Positions 28,827 to 36,824 are shown, counted from the first letter of the stretch. The stretch: 64,000 nucleotides of DNA from Pacificimonas pallii (GCF_019204005.1 NZ_JAGSPA010000002.1:372001-436000); one strand, 5' to 3'. Notes: generated from the sequence alone by a model not told the origin. Numbers and translations: made by a program.

Positions 28827-30245
28827 ATGTCCGCTAATATTTACGACCTCATCGTCCTCGGCTCCGGACCCGGCGGCTATGTCGCGGCGATCCGTGCCGC
28901 GCAGCTTGGCCTGAAAACGGCGATCGTCGAGCGGGAAAAGCTTGGCGGGATTTGCCTCAACTGGGGGTGCATCCCGACGAAGGCGCTGCTCAGGTCTTCC
29001 GAAGTGAAGCACATGATGGACAATGCGAAGGATTACGGGCTTTCGGCGACGGGGGTCAGTGCGGATCTGGATGCGGTCGTGAAGCGCTCGCGCGGTGTGG
29101 CGGGGCAGCTCAATAGCGGCATCAAGCATCTGATGAAGAAGAACAAGATCGACGTTCATGAGGGCGACGGCAAGATCACCGGCAAGGGCAAGCTGTCCGT
29201 CACCAAGGACGGCAAGACCACCGACCTTACGGGCGAGCACATCATCGTGGCAACAGGCGCGCGGGCGCGTGAGCTGCCGCATCTGAAGGCGGACGGGAAG
29301 CGCGTATGGACCTACCGCCATGCCATGACGCCGACGGAAATGCCGTCGAAGCTGCTGGTCATTGGGTCGGGCGCGATTGGCGTTGAATTCGCCAGCTTCT
29401 ACAGCGACATGGGCGCGGACGTGACCATCGTCGAGATGATGGACCGGATCGTGCCGGTGGAGGATAAGGACATCTCTGCGCATATGCTGAAACGGCTGAA
29501 AGCCGACGGCATGACCATCATGACCGAGGCCGCCGTCGAGAAGATCGATGTCGGCGCGAAGGGCGTGAAGGCGTCGATCAAGGACAGGGCGGGCAAGGTC
29601 GATGTGACCGAATTCAGCCATGTCATCCTGGCCATCGGCATTGCGCCCAATACGGAAAATATCGGCCTGGAAGAGCTGGGCGTGAAGACCGATCGCGGGC
29701 ACGTCGTCAACGACGCCCATGGCAGGACGAACGTGGAGACTGTGTGGGCGATCGGCGATGTCACCGGCGCACCGTGGCTGGCGCACAAGGCGTCACATGA
29801 GGGCGTCGTCGCGGCGGAAAGCATCGCGGAACAGCTGGGCAAGGGCAGCGGACATGCGCCGCATCCAATGGACAAGTCCAACATCCCCGGCTGCACCTAT
29901 GCCCGCCCGCAAATCGCCAGCATCGGCCTGACAGAAGAAAAGGCCAAAGAGGCCGGTCACAAGCTGAAGGTCGGCCGCTTCCCGTTCATCGGTAATGGCA
30001 AGGCAATCGCGCTCGGCGAAGCTGACGGCATGGTGAAGACCATCTTTGACGCGGAAACAGGTGAGCTGCTCGGCGCGCACATGATCGGTGCTGAAGTCAC
30101 GGAGTTGATCCAAGGCTTCGTCGTCGCCCGCCAGCTGGAAACGACGGAGGAGCAGCTGATGCAGACCGTCTTCGCCCACCCGACGCTAAGCGAAATGATG
30201 CATGAGAGCGTTCTCGACGCCTATGGCCGGGCACTTCACTACTGA
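28827..30245 (+). CDS. lpd: Dihydrolipoamide dehydrogenase (E3)
   Basis: A 472-residue flavoprotein. FAD motif GSGPGGYVAAIRAAQLG is near the start, the redox disulfide is in GGICLNWGCIPTK (about 41-53), the NAD-binding region is VIGSGAIGVEFASFYSDMGADVTIVE, and the catalytic His-Glu pair is in FAHPTLSEMMHE. It reoxidises dihydrolipoamide in the pyruvate complex and probably also in others. The start at 28827 is set by homology (MSANIYDLIVLGSG). It is the last gene of the pdh operon and ends in a hairpin. Confidence 0.96.
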   Translation: MSANIYDLIVLGSGPGGYVAAIRAAQLGLKTAIVEREKLGGICLNWGCIPTKALLRSSEVKHMMDNAKDYGLSATGVSADLDAVVKRSRGVAGQLNSGIKHLMKKNKIDVHEGDGKITGKGKLSVTKDGKTTDLTGEHIIVATGARARELPHLKADGKRVWTYRHAMTPTEMPSKLLVIGSGAIGVEFASFYSDMGADVTIVEMMDRIVPVEDKDISAHMLKRLKADGMTIMTEAAVEKIDVGAKGVKASIKDRAGKVDVTEFSHVILAIGIAPNTENIGLEELGVKTDRGHVVNDAHGRTNVETVWAIGDVTGAPWLAHKASHEGVVAAESIAEQLGKGSGHAPHPMDKSNIPGCTYARPQIASIGLTEEKAKEAGHKLKVGRFPFIGNGKAIALGEADGMVKTIFDAETGELLGAHMIGAEVTELIQGFVVARQLETTEEQLMQTVFAHPTLSEMMHESVLDAYGRALHY

Positions 30246-30278
30246 TTCCCTGACAGCTTTTGCGTCAGGGAATCAGTA
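30240..30278. terminator. 15-bp perfect hairpin shared by convergent lpd and PEP-CTERM-like gene
   Basis: TACTGATTCCCTGAC (30240-30254) pairs perfectly with GTCAGGGAATCAGTA (30264-30278) around a nine-base loop. The left arm contains the lpd stop codon. No long T tract follows on either side, but the position between converging genes fits a bidirectional terminator. Confidence 0.6.
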
Positions 30279-30292
30279 ATAACGATTCCGAA

Positions 30293-30859
30293 TTAAGACT
30301 TCGGACGGCGACCCGCTGCAAGGAAAGCAATTCCGCCAAGCAGAAATAGCGATCCGGCGGGTGCAGGTACGGCAATGCCCCTTTCCGTTGCCGTGAATGT
30401 GCCGGATTCAATCAGGCCATTCTCATCGAAGTACTCCGCTTGTGACAGATTGGCATCATTGAACTGAATGCCTGTGGGAAAGCTGCGCGAAATATCCTGA
30501 TGCAGAATATTCAGAGCGCCATCGTCAAAAAATGTTAACGTTCGGCTTCCCACGGCTCCGGAGAGCTGGATGCCTTCACTTACGAGGGAGTCCGTCGACG
30601 GAACGTCGCCATTCGCGGACGAAAGAAACAGGCCGAACCCGGCGATGTTAAACTCCCAGGAGAATCCGGTGAGCGAGGCAAATGACGCCTTGTTCGACGG
30701 ATCGATGTCATCGAACTCATAATAGCCGCTGCCAGCCATCACGCCGTCCGCATCGAGAAACTCAAAATCGAAAATCACCGCATTAGCCGAGGCTGACGCC
30801 ATAAGCAGGCTCAACGCCACAGCTGCTTTCCCACCAAAACCGATTGATATGGTCATCAT
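30293..30859 (-). CDS. Secreted protein with PEP-CTERM-like (VPAPA) sorting tail
   Basis: A 188-residue exported protein. Signal peptide MMTISIGFGGKAAVALSLLMASASANA is followed by an acidic beta-rich domain (AVIFDFEFLDADGVMAGSGYYEFDD) that I do not assign to a named family. The tail is IAVPAPAGS, hydrophobic LFLLGGIAFLAAG, and basic RRPKS. GGGGAG directly before ATG 30859 fixes the start, not the longer frame to 30904. It is convergent with lpd. Confidence 0.8.
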   Translation of the reverse strand: MMTISIGFGGKAAVALSLLMASASANAVIFDFEFLDADGVMAGSGYYEFDDIDPSNKASFASLTGFSWEFNIAGFGLFLSSANGDVPSTDSLVSEGIQLSGAVGSRTLTFFDDGALNILHQDISRSFPTGIQFNDANLSQAEYFDENGLIESGTFTATERGIAVPAPAGSLFLLGGIAFLAAGRRPKS

Positions 30860-30902
30860 ATACTCCCCGCAAAAACTGTAATAAGTCGTCAAATAAAACT
30901 TC

Positions 30903-30920
30903 ATGCAAATATTGCGCCAA
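30903..30920 (-). promoter_or_regulatory. Sigma-54 (-24/-12) promoter of the second PEP-CTERM-like gene
   Basis: On the minus strand TTGGCGCAATATTTGCAT: GG at 30918-30917, ten bases, GC at 30906-30905. Only CACG is changed to CGCA. The start site would be near 30893, giving a leader of about 34 bases. The surrounding region (30860-31154) is clearly AT-richer than the rest of the window. Confidence 0.68.
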
Positions 30921-31154
30921 TTTCACATATTCTTTATAAGATATTGAAAAAGGACAAAACATAAATTTGCGAGTATATTGCTACTTGTTCATTCTGTAAA
31001 ATTTGCCGACACCACAGCCCCGGAATCTTGATTTTCTGGAATTCACATGTTCGGGCTGATGGCGCCTGAGCTTCTGGTGAGGTTTGATAGAATGAGCCTG
31101 ATCGGCACGTTTGTGGATATTTTTATAAATACAAAAGATTATGGAGTATGGTGA

Positions 31155-32441
31155 ATGCATGTCAGTTGTCGGCGGCGCTATGTGATGGCAGTGGCTCCCC
31201 TGTTTCTCCGGACCTTCATGCTGGCCGCGATGGTGCACGCAGCAGCGCTGCCAGCGCGCGCCGAACAGGCCGGCGCGAGCGCTGTGAAATGGCAGTCTGC
31301 CGCCACTGAACTTAAAAAGCTTGTACCGGAAATATATGCCTATCCAGAACGGCTGGACAACACGGTCGGTCATGAATCAGACCTTCTTCGCGCCGAACGC
31401 CTGGCGATCGAGACGGAGCGGGACCTGTTCCTTTATGCCGAGAAGGTTGCGCTCGCGCTGGCCGACCATCATGCCTCGCTGAACCGATCCTCAAAACAGA
31501 GCTTCGCATTGGTGCCGACCTATGCGGACATGTGGGTCGAGGTTCAGGATGGCGCTTATGTGATCTCGTCCGTGCGGCGGGGGTCCCCCGCGGCGGGGGC
31601 CGGAATTGCCGCCGGGAATATGCTGGTTGCGGTGAATGGGACGCCTGCCGCCGAGGCGGTGGCGGCGTTCTGGGATGCGCTTGGATATGAGCCGGACGAC
31701 GAGCGGAGAGGCTATGCGGCGCGGCTGCTGGCGAATGGCCGACAGGGCGGGGACCGCAAGCTGACGGTCAGAGACGCGGCGGGGGCCGAAACCGCGCTGA
31801 CGTTGCCGACGTTATATGACGCGCCAATGCCGGAGCGGTCCGCCGTGACGGTCGAGGAGCGCGGCGGCGTACCGATCATCCGCATCGGCAATTCTTTGGG
31901 TGATATCGACACGGTCACCGCCTTCGATGCAGCAATGGCGGCCGCCAGCGTCGCGCCTGAGATCGTCATCGACCTGAGGGAAACACCGAGTGGCGGCAAT
32001 ACGTCGGTCGCGCGCGGGATCATGGGCTGGTTCGTCGACACGCCGACGCCGTATCAGGAGCACAGGCTGCGCGCGGACGCCGAACCGATGGGAATTACAA
32101 GGAGCTGGCGTGAACTCGTCTCGCCGCGGGGGACCGCGCGCTATGCCGGCTGTGTGACAGTGCTCGTCGGACGATGGACCGGCAGTATGGGCGAGGGCAT
32201 GGGGCTTGGGTTCGACGCGATGGGTGCGGATGTGGTCGGGACGCTGATGGCAGGTTTGCTGGGGGCGATCGAGCAGTTCACGCTGCCCGAATCGGGTATC
32301 CGCATCAGCCTGCCCATTGAGCGGATGTACCATGTGGACGGCACTCCGCGCGAAGACTTCGTTCCGGCAGAGACGGCCACAACATGCCCGGTTGCCTCGA
32401 CATGGGAGTCGGTCGGCGGAGAGCCGGGGTTTAGGCGATAA
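31155..32441 (+). CDS. S41-family (carboxy-terminal processing type) peptidase-like secreted protein
   Basis: A 428-residue protein. A signal peptide (hydrophobic core MAVAPLFLRTFMLAAMVHAAALPARA) is followed by a helical region with LADHHASLN, a PDZ domain (about 125-205, SVRRGSPAAGAGIAAGNMLVAVNGTPA), and an S41-like core: EIVIDLRETPSGG and VTVLVGRWTGSMGEGMGLGFDAMG, where Ser in TGSMGE is the likely nucleophile. The Lys seen in Tsp/CtpA enzymes is not evident, so a tricorn-like Ser/Glu site or loss of activity is possible. ATG 31185 is an equally good start. Confidence 0.68.
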   Translation: MHVSCRRRYVMAVAPLFLRTFMLAAMVHAAALPARAEQAGASAVKWQSAATELKKLVPEIYAYPERLDNTVGHESDLLRAERLAIETERDLFLYAEKVALALADHHASLNRSSKQSFALVPTYADMWVEVQDGAYVISSVRRGSPAAGAGIAAGNMLVAVNGTPAAEAVAAFWDALGYEPDDERRGYAARLLANGRQGGDRKLTVRDAAGAETALTLPTLYDAPMPERSAVTVEERGGVPIIRIGNSLGDIDTVTAFDAAMAAASVAPEIVIDLRETPSGGNTSVARGIMGWFVDTPTPYQEHRLRADAEPMGITRSWRELVSPRGTARYAGCVTVLVGRWTGSMGEGMGLGFDAMGADVVGTLMAGLLGAIEQFTLPESGIRISLPIERMYHVDGTPREDFVPAETATTCPVASTWESVGGEPGFRR

Positions 32442-32490
32442 ATCGCGCGGATGGACGGAACGTGCGGCCTGGCGGCTCGTTGTGACCGCC

Positions 32491-33081
32491 ATGACCATCA
32501 TCACCCGCGGCAGGACCGCCATTGCTCTTATCCCCGTCTCGTTACTGATGCTGACGGCATGCGGCGATGGCGGTGCCACGGATGCCGGCCCAACGCCTGA
32601 TGAAGTTGTTGCGGATATCGAAGCCGAGATGCAGGCGGCGGAGATTGCTGTCGCGAATTCCGGAGAGCTGACCGAGGCACAGGATTTTATCGATAGGGTA
32701 GCCGCGGCAGGCGGGCTGATGGTGGGGATCGCGGATATCGCTTCGCGCGATGCCAAGCGCGATGACGTCAAGGCTTATGTCGAGAGCAGCATTGCGGATC
32801 ACCGTCTCATGCTGGCCAGTCTGAAGGCCGCCATGCAGGAAACGTCCCCGGACCTGACGATGAACACCAAGGGAGACGCGTTCGAGCAGGCGATGGCCGA
32901 GATGCGCGGCGCGCTGAATGCGGACGACATGTATCTCAAGAAGACACGCGCAGCCCGCCGCGAGTTCGTCGCGGCCATTGACGACTATCTTGAAACCGGC
33001 ACGTATCCGGCGCTGGTGTCATGGGCAAAGGACGTCAAAATCACTACCGAAGCGCATGGCGATCAACTCGCTAAATTATAG
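32491..33081 (+). CDS. DUF4142 lipoprotein
   Basis: A 196-residue lipoprotein. Signal peptide with lipobox LMLTAC (Cys about residue 25) is followed by a low-complexity linker and a ferritin-like helical domain: AQDFIDRVAAAGGLMVGIADIASRDAKRDDVKAYVESSIADHRLML is the DUF4142 pattern. Members are periplasmic proteins often induced by stress; the role is unknown. The start at 32491 is fixed by the signal peptide. It is convergent with the carbonic anhydrase gene, 15 bases away. Confidence 0.78.
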   Translation: MTIITRGRTAIALIPVSLLMLTACGDGGATDAGPTPDEVVADIEAEMQAAEIAVANSGELTEAQDFIDRVAAAGGLMVGIADIASRDAKRDDVKAYVESSIADHRLMLASLKAAMQETSPDLTMNTKGDAFEQAMAEMRGALNADDMYLKKTRAARREFVAAIDDYLETGTYPALVSWAKDVKITTEAHGDQLAKL

Positions 33082-33096
33082 CGCAAGGCAGCCGCG

Positions 33097-33759
33097 CTAG
33101 ATGCCGACTTCGTTGGGATCGAGCGGTTTGAACTCATTGTCCTCGTCGTCGAGCCGATAGAGAATGCCCTCCGCGATGCCGAAATAGGTGCCCTCCAGGC
33201 GGAGGGTTCCGGCGGCTTCGCGTTCCCTGACACTGGGGAAACTGCGCAGGTTCTTCAGGCTGACGCGGACGGCGGCGAGTTCCAGCGCGCGCTGGGCGTC
33301 AATATCCGGGTTGGTCCTTTTCAAGGCGGTCACCCGGTCGCGCTCTTCAGAAAGCATGCGCATCCATTCGCCGATGAAAAAGCCTTCGCCGACGGCCGCG
33401 TCATTGAAATCGCCCGACAGCGACGCCTTCACGCCGCCGCACTGCGCGTGACCCATGATGACGATATAATGCACCTCCAGCTGCGTGACCGCGAATTCCA
33501 GCGCTGCGGACACGCCGTGCAACCCGCCGCCATCATCGAAGGGCGGGACCAGATTGGCGACGTTGCGCAGAACAAAGATCTCACCGGGCTCGACATCGAA
33601 GATCTGTGCGGGATCGACGCGGCTGTCGCAGCAGCCGATGATCATCAGGCCAGGCTTCTGGCCGTGGGCGGCGAGGGCGTCGTAGCGCCGCCGCTGATCC
33701 TGATAAGGGCCGGCGCGAAACCGCCGATACCCGTCCAGCAGCGCTTTGAATTCCGGCAC
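33097..33759 (-). CDS. can: Beta-class carbonic anhydrase
   Basis: A 220-residue zinc enzyme interconverting CO2 and bicarbonate. Zinc ligands are Cys in IIGCCDSRVDP, and His and Cys in GHAQCGG; the Asp-Arg dyad of CDSRVD is intact. It starts with GTG 33759, sharing one base with the sbtB stop codon (TAGTG). As last gene of sbtA-sbtB-can it would convert the bicarbonate brought in by SbtA, or provide bicarbonate for carboxylases. Confidence 0.93.
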   Translation of the reverse strand: MPEFKALLDGYRRFRAGPYQDQRRRYDALAAHGQKPGLMIIGCCDSRVDPAQIFDVEPGEIFVLRNVANLVPPFDDGGGLHGVSAALEFAVTQLEVHYIVIMGHAQCGGVKASLSGDFNDAAVGEGFFIGEWMRMLSEERDRVTALKRTNPDIDAQRALELAAVRVSLKNLRSFPSVREREAAGTLRLEGTYFGIAEGILYRLDDEDNEFKPLDPNEVGI

Positions 33760-34070
33760 TAGTAGCGCTCCCCGCGCACAACTTCGACGTTGGATACGAA
33801 TAGAACGAGACCATGGCTGTCGAGAAACGGTGTCAACGCTTCTATGAACCGGTCGGACGTCTCTTCGTTGCTTACGGCCAGGAACATGCGCTTTGCAAGC
33901 GCGCCCGTTAGCTGGTCATCGGACCAGCGGCCCGTATGCCCGCGCCCGGAATGCGCGGCGAAGATGGTGTAATGTTCGATCCCCGCCAGCTCAGCGTGCT
34001 TTTCGACAGTGCTCATCAGGGGCTTGTCCACGAGCACCTCGATACGGCGGCGGCGAACGGTGGTGGTCAT
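33759..34070 (-). CDS. SbtB-like PII-family regulatory protein
   Basis: A 103-residue PII-like ferredoxin-fold protein: RRRIEVLVDKPLMSTVEKHAELAGIEHYTIF, a T-loop-like AAHSGRGHTGRWSDD, then VSNEETSDRFIEALTPFLDSHGLVLFVSNVEVVRG. Its position next to an SbtA transporter identifies it as an SbtB-type regulator, which in cyanobacteria binds adenyl nucleotides and gates SbtA. The C-terminal CGPxGC redox loop of cyanobacterial SbtB is absent. ATG overlaps the sbtA stop by 4 bases. Confidence 0.78.
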   Translation of the reverse strand: MTTTVRRRRIEVLVDKPLMSTVEKHAELAGIEHYTIFAAHSGRGHTGRWSDDQLTGALAKRMFLAVSNEETSDRFIEALTPFLDSHGLVLFVSNVEVVRGERY

Positions 34071-35047
34071 GCGATAACTCCGGCGAACCAGGAGGCGAGC
34101 GCCGTGTAGAGCGGTATCCCCACGGTGATGTTGAACGGGAAGGTGATGCCAAGCGAAAGCGCCAGATACAGACCCGCATCGGCGCGGGGCAGCGCCATGC
34201 GCATGGCCGCAGGAACCGCGATATAAGACGCGCTGGCGGCCAGGATGGCAAGTGCGGACGCGCTGCCGACATCAAGGCCGATCAATATGCCGACAAGCGC
34301 GCCGATGGTGCCATTGAGAATAGGCAGCGCAATGGCGAGTACCGACAGGCGGACGGTGAGCGCGCGGGACTGTGTCAAACGGCGCGCCGCGACCAGACCC
34401 ATGTCGAGCAGGAACAGGCAGAGGACGCCGCGAAACGCGGTTTCGAACATCGGCGCGATGGGCGTGAACCCGTCCTTGCCCGCGATGATGCCGATAAGGA
34501 AGCTGCCGACCAGCAGCACGACGGAGCCATTCAGCAGGACTTCGCGCCACAGCGCGCCGCCCTTGCCCTCTCCATTGCCGATGGCCGCGCCGCTGCGGTT
34601 CGCCAGAAACAGACCCACGAGGATCGCTGGCGTTTCCATGAGCGCCAGGACGGCAACCATATATCCGGCGGGCGCAAGGTCACCCACGGTCAGGACTTCG
34701 ACGCCCGTTACGAAGGTGACGACACTGACGGAGCCGTAATGCGCTGCGACGGCACCGGCATTGACGCCGTCCAGCCTGCCGAACCAGCGCAGCGCGGGAT
34801 ATGCGATAAGCGGCAGGATGAAGCCCAGCGCGAGACCGGCGGCGAGCGCGGCGACGATGCCGAGGCTGAAGCCCGCTTCGGCGACCTGCACGCCGCCTTT
34901 GAGGCCAATCGCCGCCATCAGGTACAGCGACATGCCCTTCGCAATGCTCTCCGGGATGGCGAGGTCGGACCGCGCGAACCCGGCCAGCCCGCCGAGAATG
35001 AAAAACAGGATGACCGGCGAGAGGAGAGTCGAAATTGCAGCGTCCAT
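34067..35047 (-). CDS. sbtA: SbtA-type sodium-dependent bicarbonate transporter
   Basis: A 326-residue membrane protein with about ten hydrophobic helices. LLSPVILFFILGGLAGFARSDL, AIGLKGGVQV (inverted-repeat motif 1), AHYGSVSVVTFVTG, LCLFLLDMGLVAARRL, ASASYIAVPAAMRMALP and SLGITFPFNITVGIPLY are SbtA (DUF897) hallmarks. It probably imports bicarbonate with sodium. The start at 35047 (MDAAISTLL) is preferred over 35083. It is first gene of sbtA-sbtB-can. No confident promoter was seen upstream. Confidence 0.87.
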   Translation of the reverse strand: MDAAISTLLSPVILFFILGGLAGFARSDLAIPESIAKGMSLYLMAAIGLKGGVQVAEAGFSLGIVAALAAGLALGFILPLIAYPALRWFGRLDGVNAGAVAAHYGSVSVVTFVTGVEVLTVGDLAPAGYMVAVLALMETPAILVGLFLANRSGAAIGNGEGKGGALWREVLLNGSVVLLVGSFLIGIIAGKDGFTPIAPMFETAFRGVLCLFLLDMGLVAARRLTQSRALTVRLSVLAIALPILNGTIGALVGILIGLDVGSASALAILAASASYIAVPAAMRMALPRADAGLYLALSLGITFPFNITVGIPLYTALASWFAGVIA

Positions 35048-35212
35048 GAATCCCGCGCTACTATGGAGCGTCAGAAGAGGCAATCTCTGACAGTTTCGGG
35101 CTCTGCCTGCGGACCATTACGTGAACCGTCGTGGCAGCCGACCTTGTATGGAAAAACGGCCGCCCCCGCATTCGCAGAAGCTGCCATTTTTCATGTCATT
35201 CGAGCGGTGAAC

Positions 35213-35726
35213 TTATGCGCGGCGAGCGCGGCCCGCCATTACCAGAAGGCCAAGACCCAGAAGACCGAGCGCGCCCGGTGCGGGTACAGGGCCTGCGTCT
35301 ACGCTGTTATACGAGAAGTTCATGAAGCGCAGACCCGACGCATCGGTGTTGTCACGAAACGCGACGCCGCGGAACGTGCCGAGCCCGCTATACGTGTAGA
35401 CCTCATAACCCGACGGGACGAGCGCCTGGGTAACGGAACTTTGAAGGACACCGAGATCCGAATAGAAATCAATGGTGATCGTGCCCGAAGATGACGAGCC
35501 CATCGTCAGTGTCAGTGCATCGGCATCATCGTCCAGGAGCATGGCGAGCGGCGCGTTATTACCGGGCTGCGGCAGGAGCGAATTTGAAGCCGCCGACACG
35601 CCAGGGTCAAAAAAGCCGACTCAGCATCCCCGTCGCGGCGGCGCTCAGATCAACGTCAACGAGCGCAGCGTGTGCCGGAAGAGCGGCGGCAAGACATGCA
35701 ACGGTGGCGGTGCACAGCTTCTTCAT
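35213..35726 (-). pseudogene. Third PEP-CTERM-like secreted protein, split by a frameshift at a T6 run
   Basis: ATG 35726 opens a good signal peptide (MKKLCTATVACLAAALPAHA) after AAGGGA. After about 38 codons the frame hits TGA directly behind six T (six A at 35609-35614 on the plus strand). Removing one T joins it to the frame ending at 35213: SRLFDPGVSAASNSLLPQPGNN, a beta-rich domain and the tail GPVPAPG-ALGLLGLGLLVMA-GRARRA. The downstream part alone (from GTG 35599) lacks a signal peptide. The joined product would be about 170 residues. Sequence error, true inactivation, phase variation and frameshifting all remain open. Confidence 0.75.
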
Positions 35727-35757
35727 GTTTCGGTCCCTTTTGATGGTACCCGTTCGC

Positions 35758-35775
35758 GGGCAAATTTCGCACCAG
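35758..35775 (-). promoter_or_regulatory. Sigma-54 (-24/-12) promoter of the third PEP-CTERM-like gene
   Basis: On the minus strand CTGGTGCGAAATTTGCCC: GG at 35773-35772, ten bases, GC at 35761-35760. It keeps the TTTGC -12 element. The start site would be near 35748, about 22 bases before ATG 35726. Confidence 0.65.
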
Positions 35776-35821
35776 AAAGCTAAGCCCTTCGATCAAAAGG
35801 TTTGATCGGACGCGCTATTCG

Positions 35822-35848
35822 ATATGTGTGAAGGATACCGACACTTTT
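35822..35848 (-). promoter_or_regulatory. Candidate activator half-sites upstream of the third sigma-54 promoter
   Basis: On the plus strand ATATGTGTGAAGG (35822-35834) and ACACTTTT (35841-35848) form an inverted GTGT pair, resembling that at 23074-23110. It is 49-75 bases upstream of the -24 element and also lies in front of lipA. Confidence 0.28.
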
Positions 35849-35891
35849 CCTGCCTTGCGGTGACTTGTCGCGAACCGATTGATTCTCCGCC

Positions 35892-36824
35892 ATGGAACGC
35901 TACATCGGCAGCATGGCAACAGCACCCGACCAGATCCGTACCCGCAAGCCTGACTGGCTACGCGTGAAAGCCCCGACCTCCGTTGGTTTTGCCGAGACGC
36001 GCAAGCTGATGCGGCGGCTGAACCTGAACACCGTGTGCGAGGAAGCGGCATGTCCGAATATCGGCGAATGCTGGACCCAGAAACATGCGACGGTGATGAT
36101 CCTGGGCGACACCTGCACGCGCGCCTGCGCCTTTTGCAATGTGAAGACGGGCATGCCGCAACCGGTCGACCCGCTTGAGCCCGAGCATGTCGCCGTGGCG
36201 GCGGGCGAGCTTGGCCTGCAGCATATCGTAATCACGTCTGTCGACCGGGACGATCTGGCCGATGGCGGCGCGCGCCAGTTCGTGCGCGTGATCGAGGCAC
36301 TGAGGAAGAACGCGCCCAATACGACAATCGAAATCCTGACGCCCGATTTTCGCAACAAGGCGGATGAGGCGGTGCGGATGATCGTCGACGCGCGTCCCGA
36401 CGTCTATAACCACAATCTGGAGACGGTGCCGCGGCTATATCCGACGATCCGGCCGGGCGCGCGCTATTTCCATTCGCTGCGCCTGCTCGAACGGGTGAAA
36501 CAGCTCGATCCCACGATTTTCACGAAGTCGGGCATGATGATGGGCCTGTCGGAGGAGAGGCTGGAGGTGCATCAGGTGATGGACGACATGCGCTCCGCCG
36601 ATGTCGATTTTCTGACGCTTGGCCAGTATCTGCAGCCGACACCGCGCCATGCGAAAGTCGTCGATTTCGTGACGCCGGATCAGTTCAAATCCTATGGCGA
36701 CATTGCGCGCGCCAAGGGGTTCCTGCTGGCCGCATCATCGCCGCTGACGCGGTCAAGCTATCATGCGGGTGATGATTTCGCACGGCTGAAGGCCGCACGG
36801 GAAGCCAAGCTGGCGAAAGCCTAG
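35892..36824 (+). CDS. lipA: Lipoyl synthase
   Basis: A 310-residue radical-SAM enzyme that inserts two sulfurs into octanoyl groups on lipoyl domains; its substrates include PdhB and PdhC encoded 6 kb upstream. The auxiliary [4Fe-4S] cluster ligands are in [13 protein letters not shown], the radical-SAM cluster in [10 protein letters not shown], and the C-terminal RSSYHAG (RSSY, with the catalytic Ser) is present. ATG 35913 is an alternative start; neither has a clear Shine-Dalgarno. It is divergent from the third PEP-CTERM-like gene. Confidence 0.96.
   Translation: MERYIGSMATAPDQIRTRKPDWLRVKAPTSVGFAETRKLMRRLNLNTVCEEAACPNIGECWTQKHATVMILGDTCTRACAFCNVKTGMPQPVDPLEPEHVAVAAGELGLQHIVITSVDRDDLADGGARQFVRVIEALRKNAPNTTIEILTPDFRNKADEAVRMIVDARPDVYNHNLETVPRLYPTIRPGARYFHSLRLLERVKQLDPTIFTKSGMMMGLSEERLEVHQVMDDMRSADVDFLTLGQYLQPTPRHAKVVDFVTPDQFKSYGDIARAKGFLLAASSPLTRSSYHAGDDFARLKAAREAKLAKA

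Noticed and set aside
31105-31120. Possible sigma-54 promoter before the S41-like protease (ATCGGCACGTTTGTGGAT)
   Set aside because: The -24 part matches but ten bases after GG comes GA, not GC, so the -12 element fails.
33893-35494. 533-codon plus-strand frame opposite sbtA-sbtB
   Set aside because: Antisense to a coherent membrane transporter with correct helices and overlaps; sequence is Arg/Gln/Asp-rich without domains.
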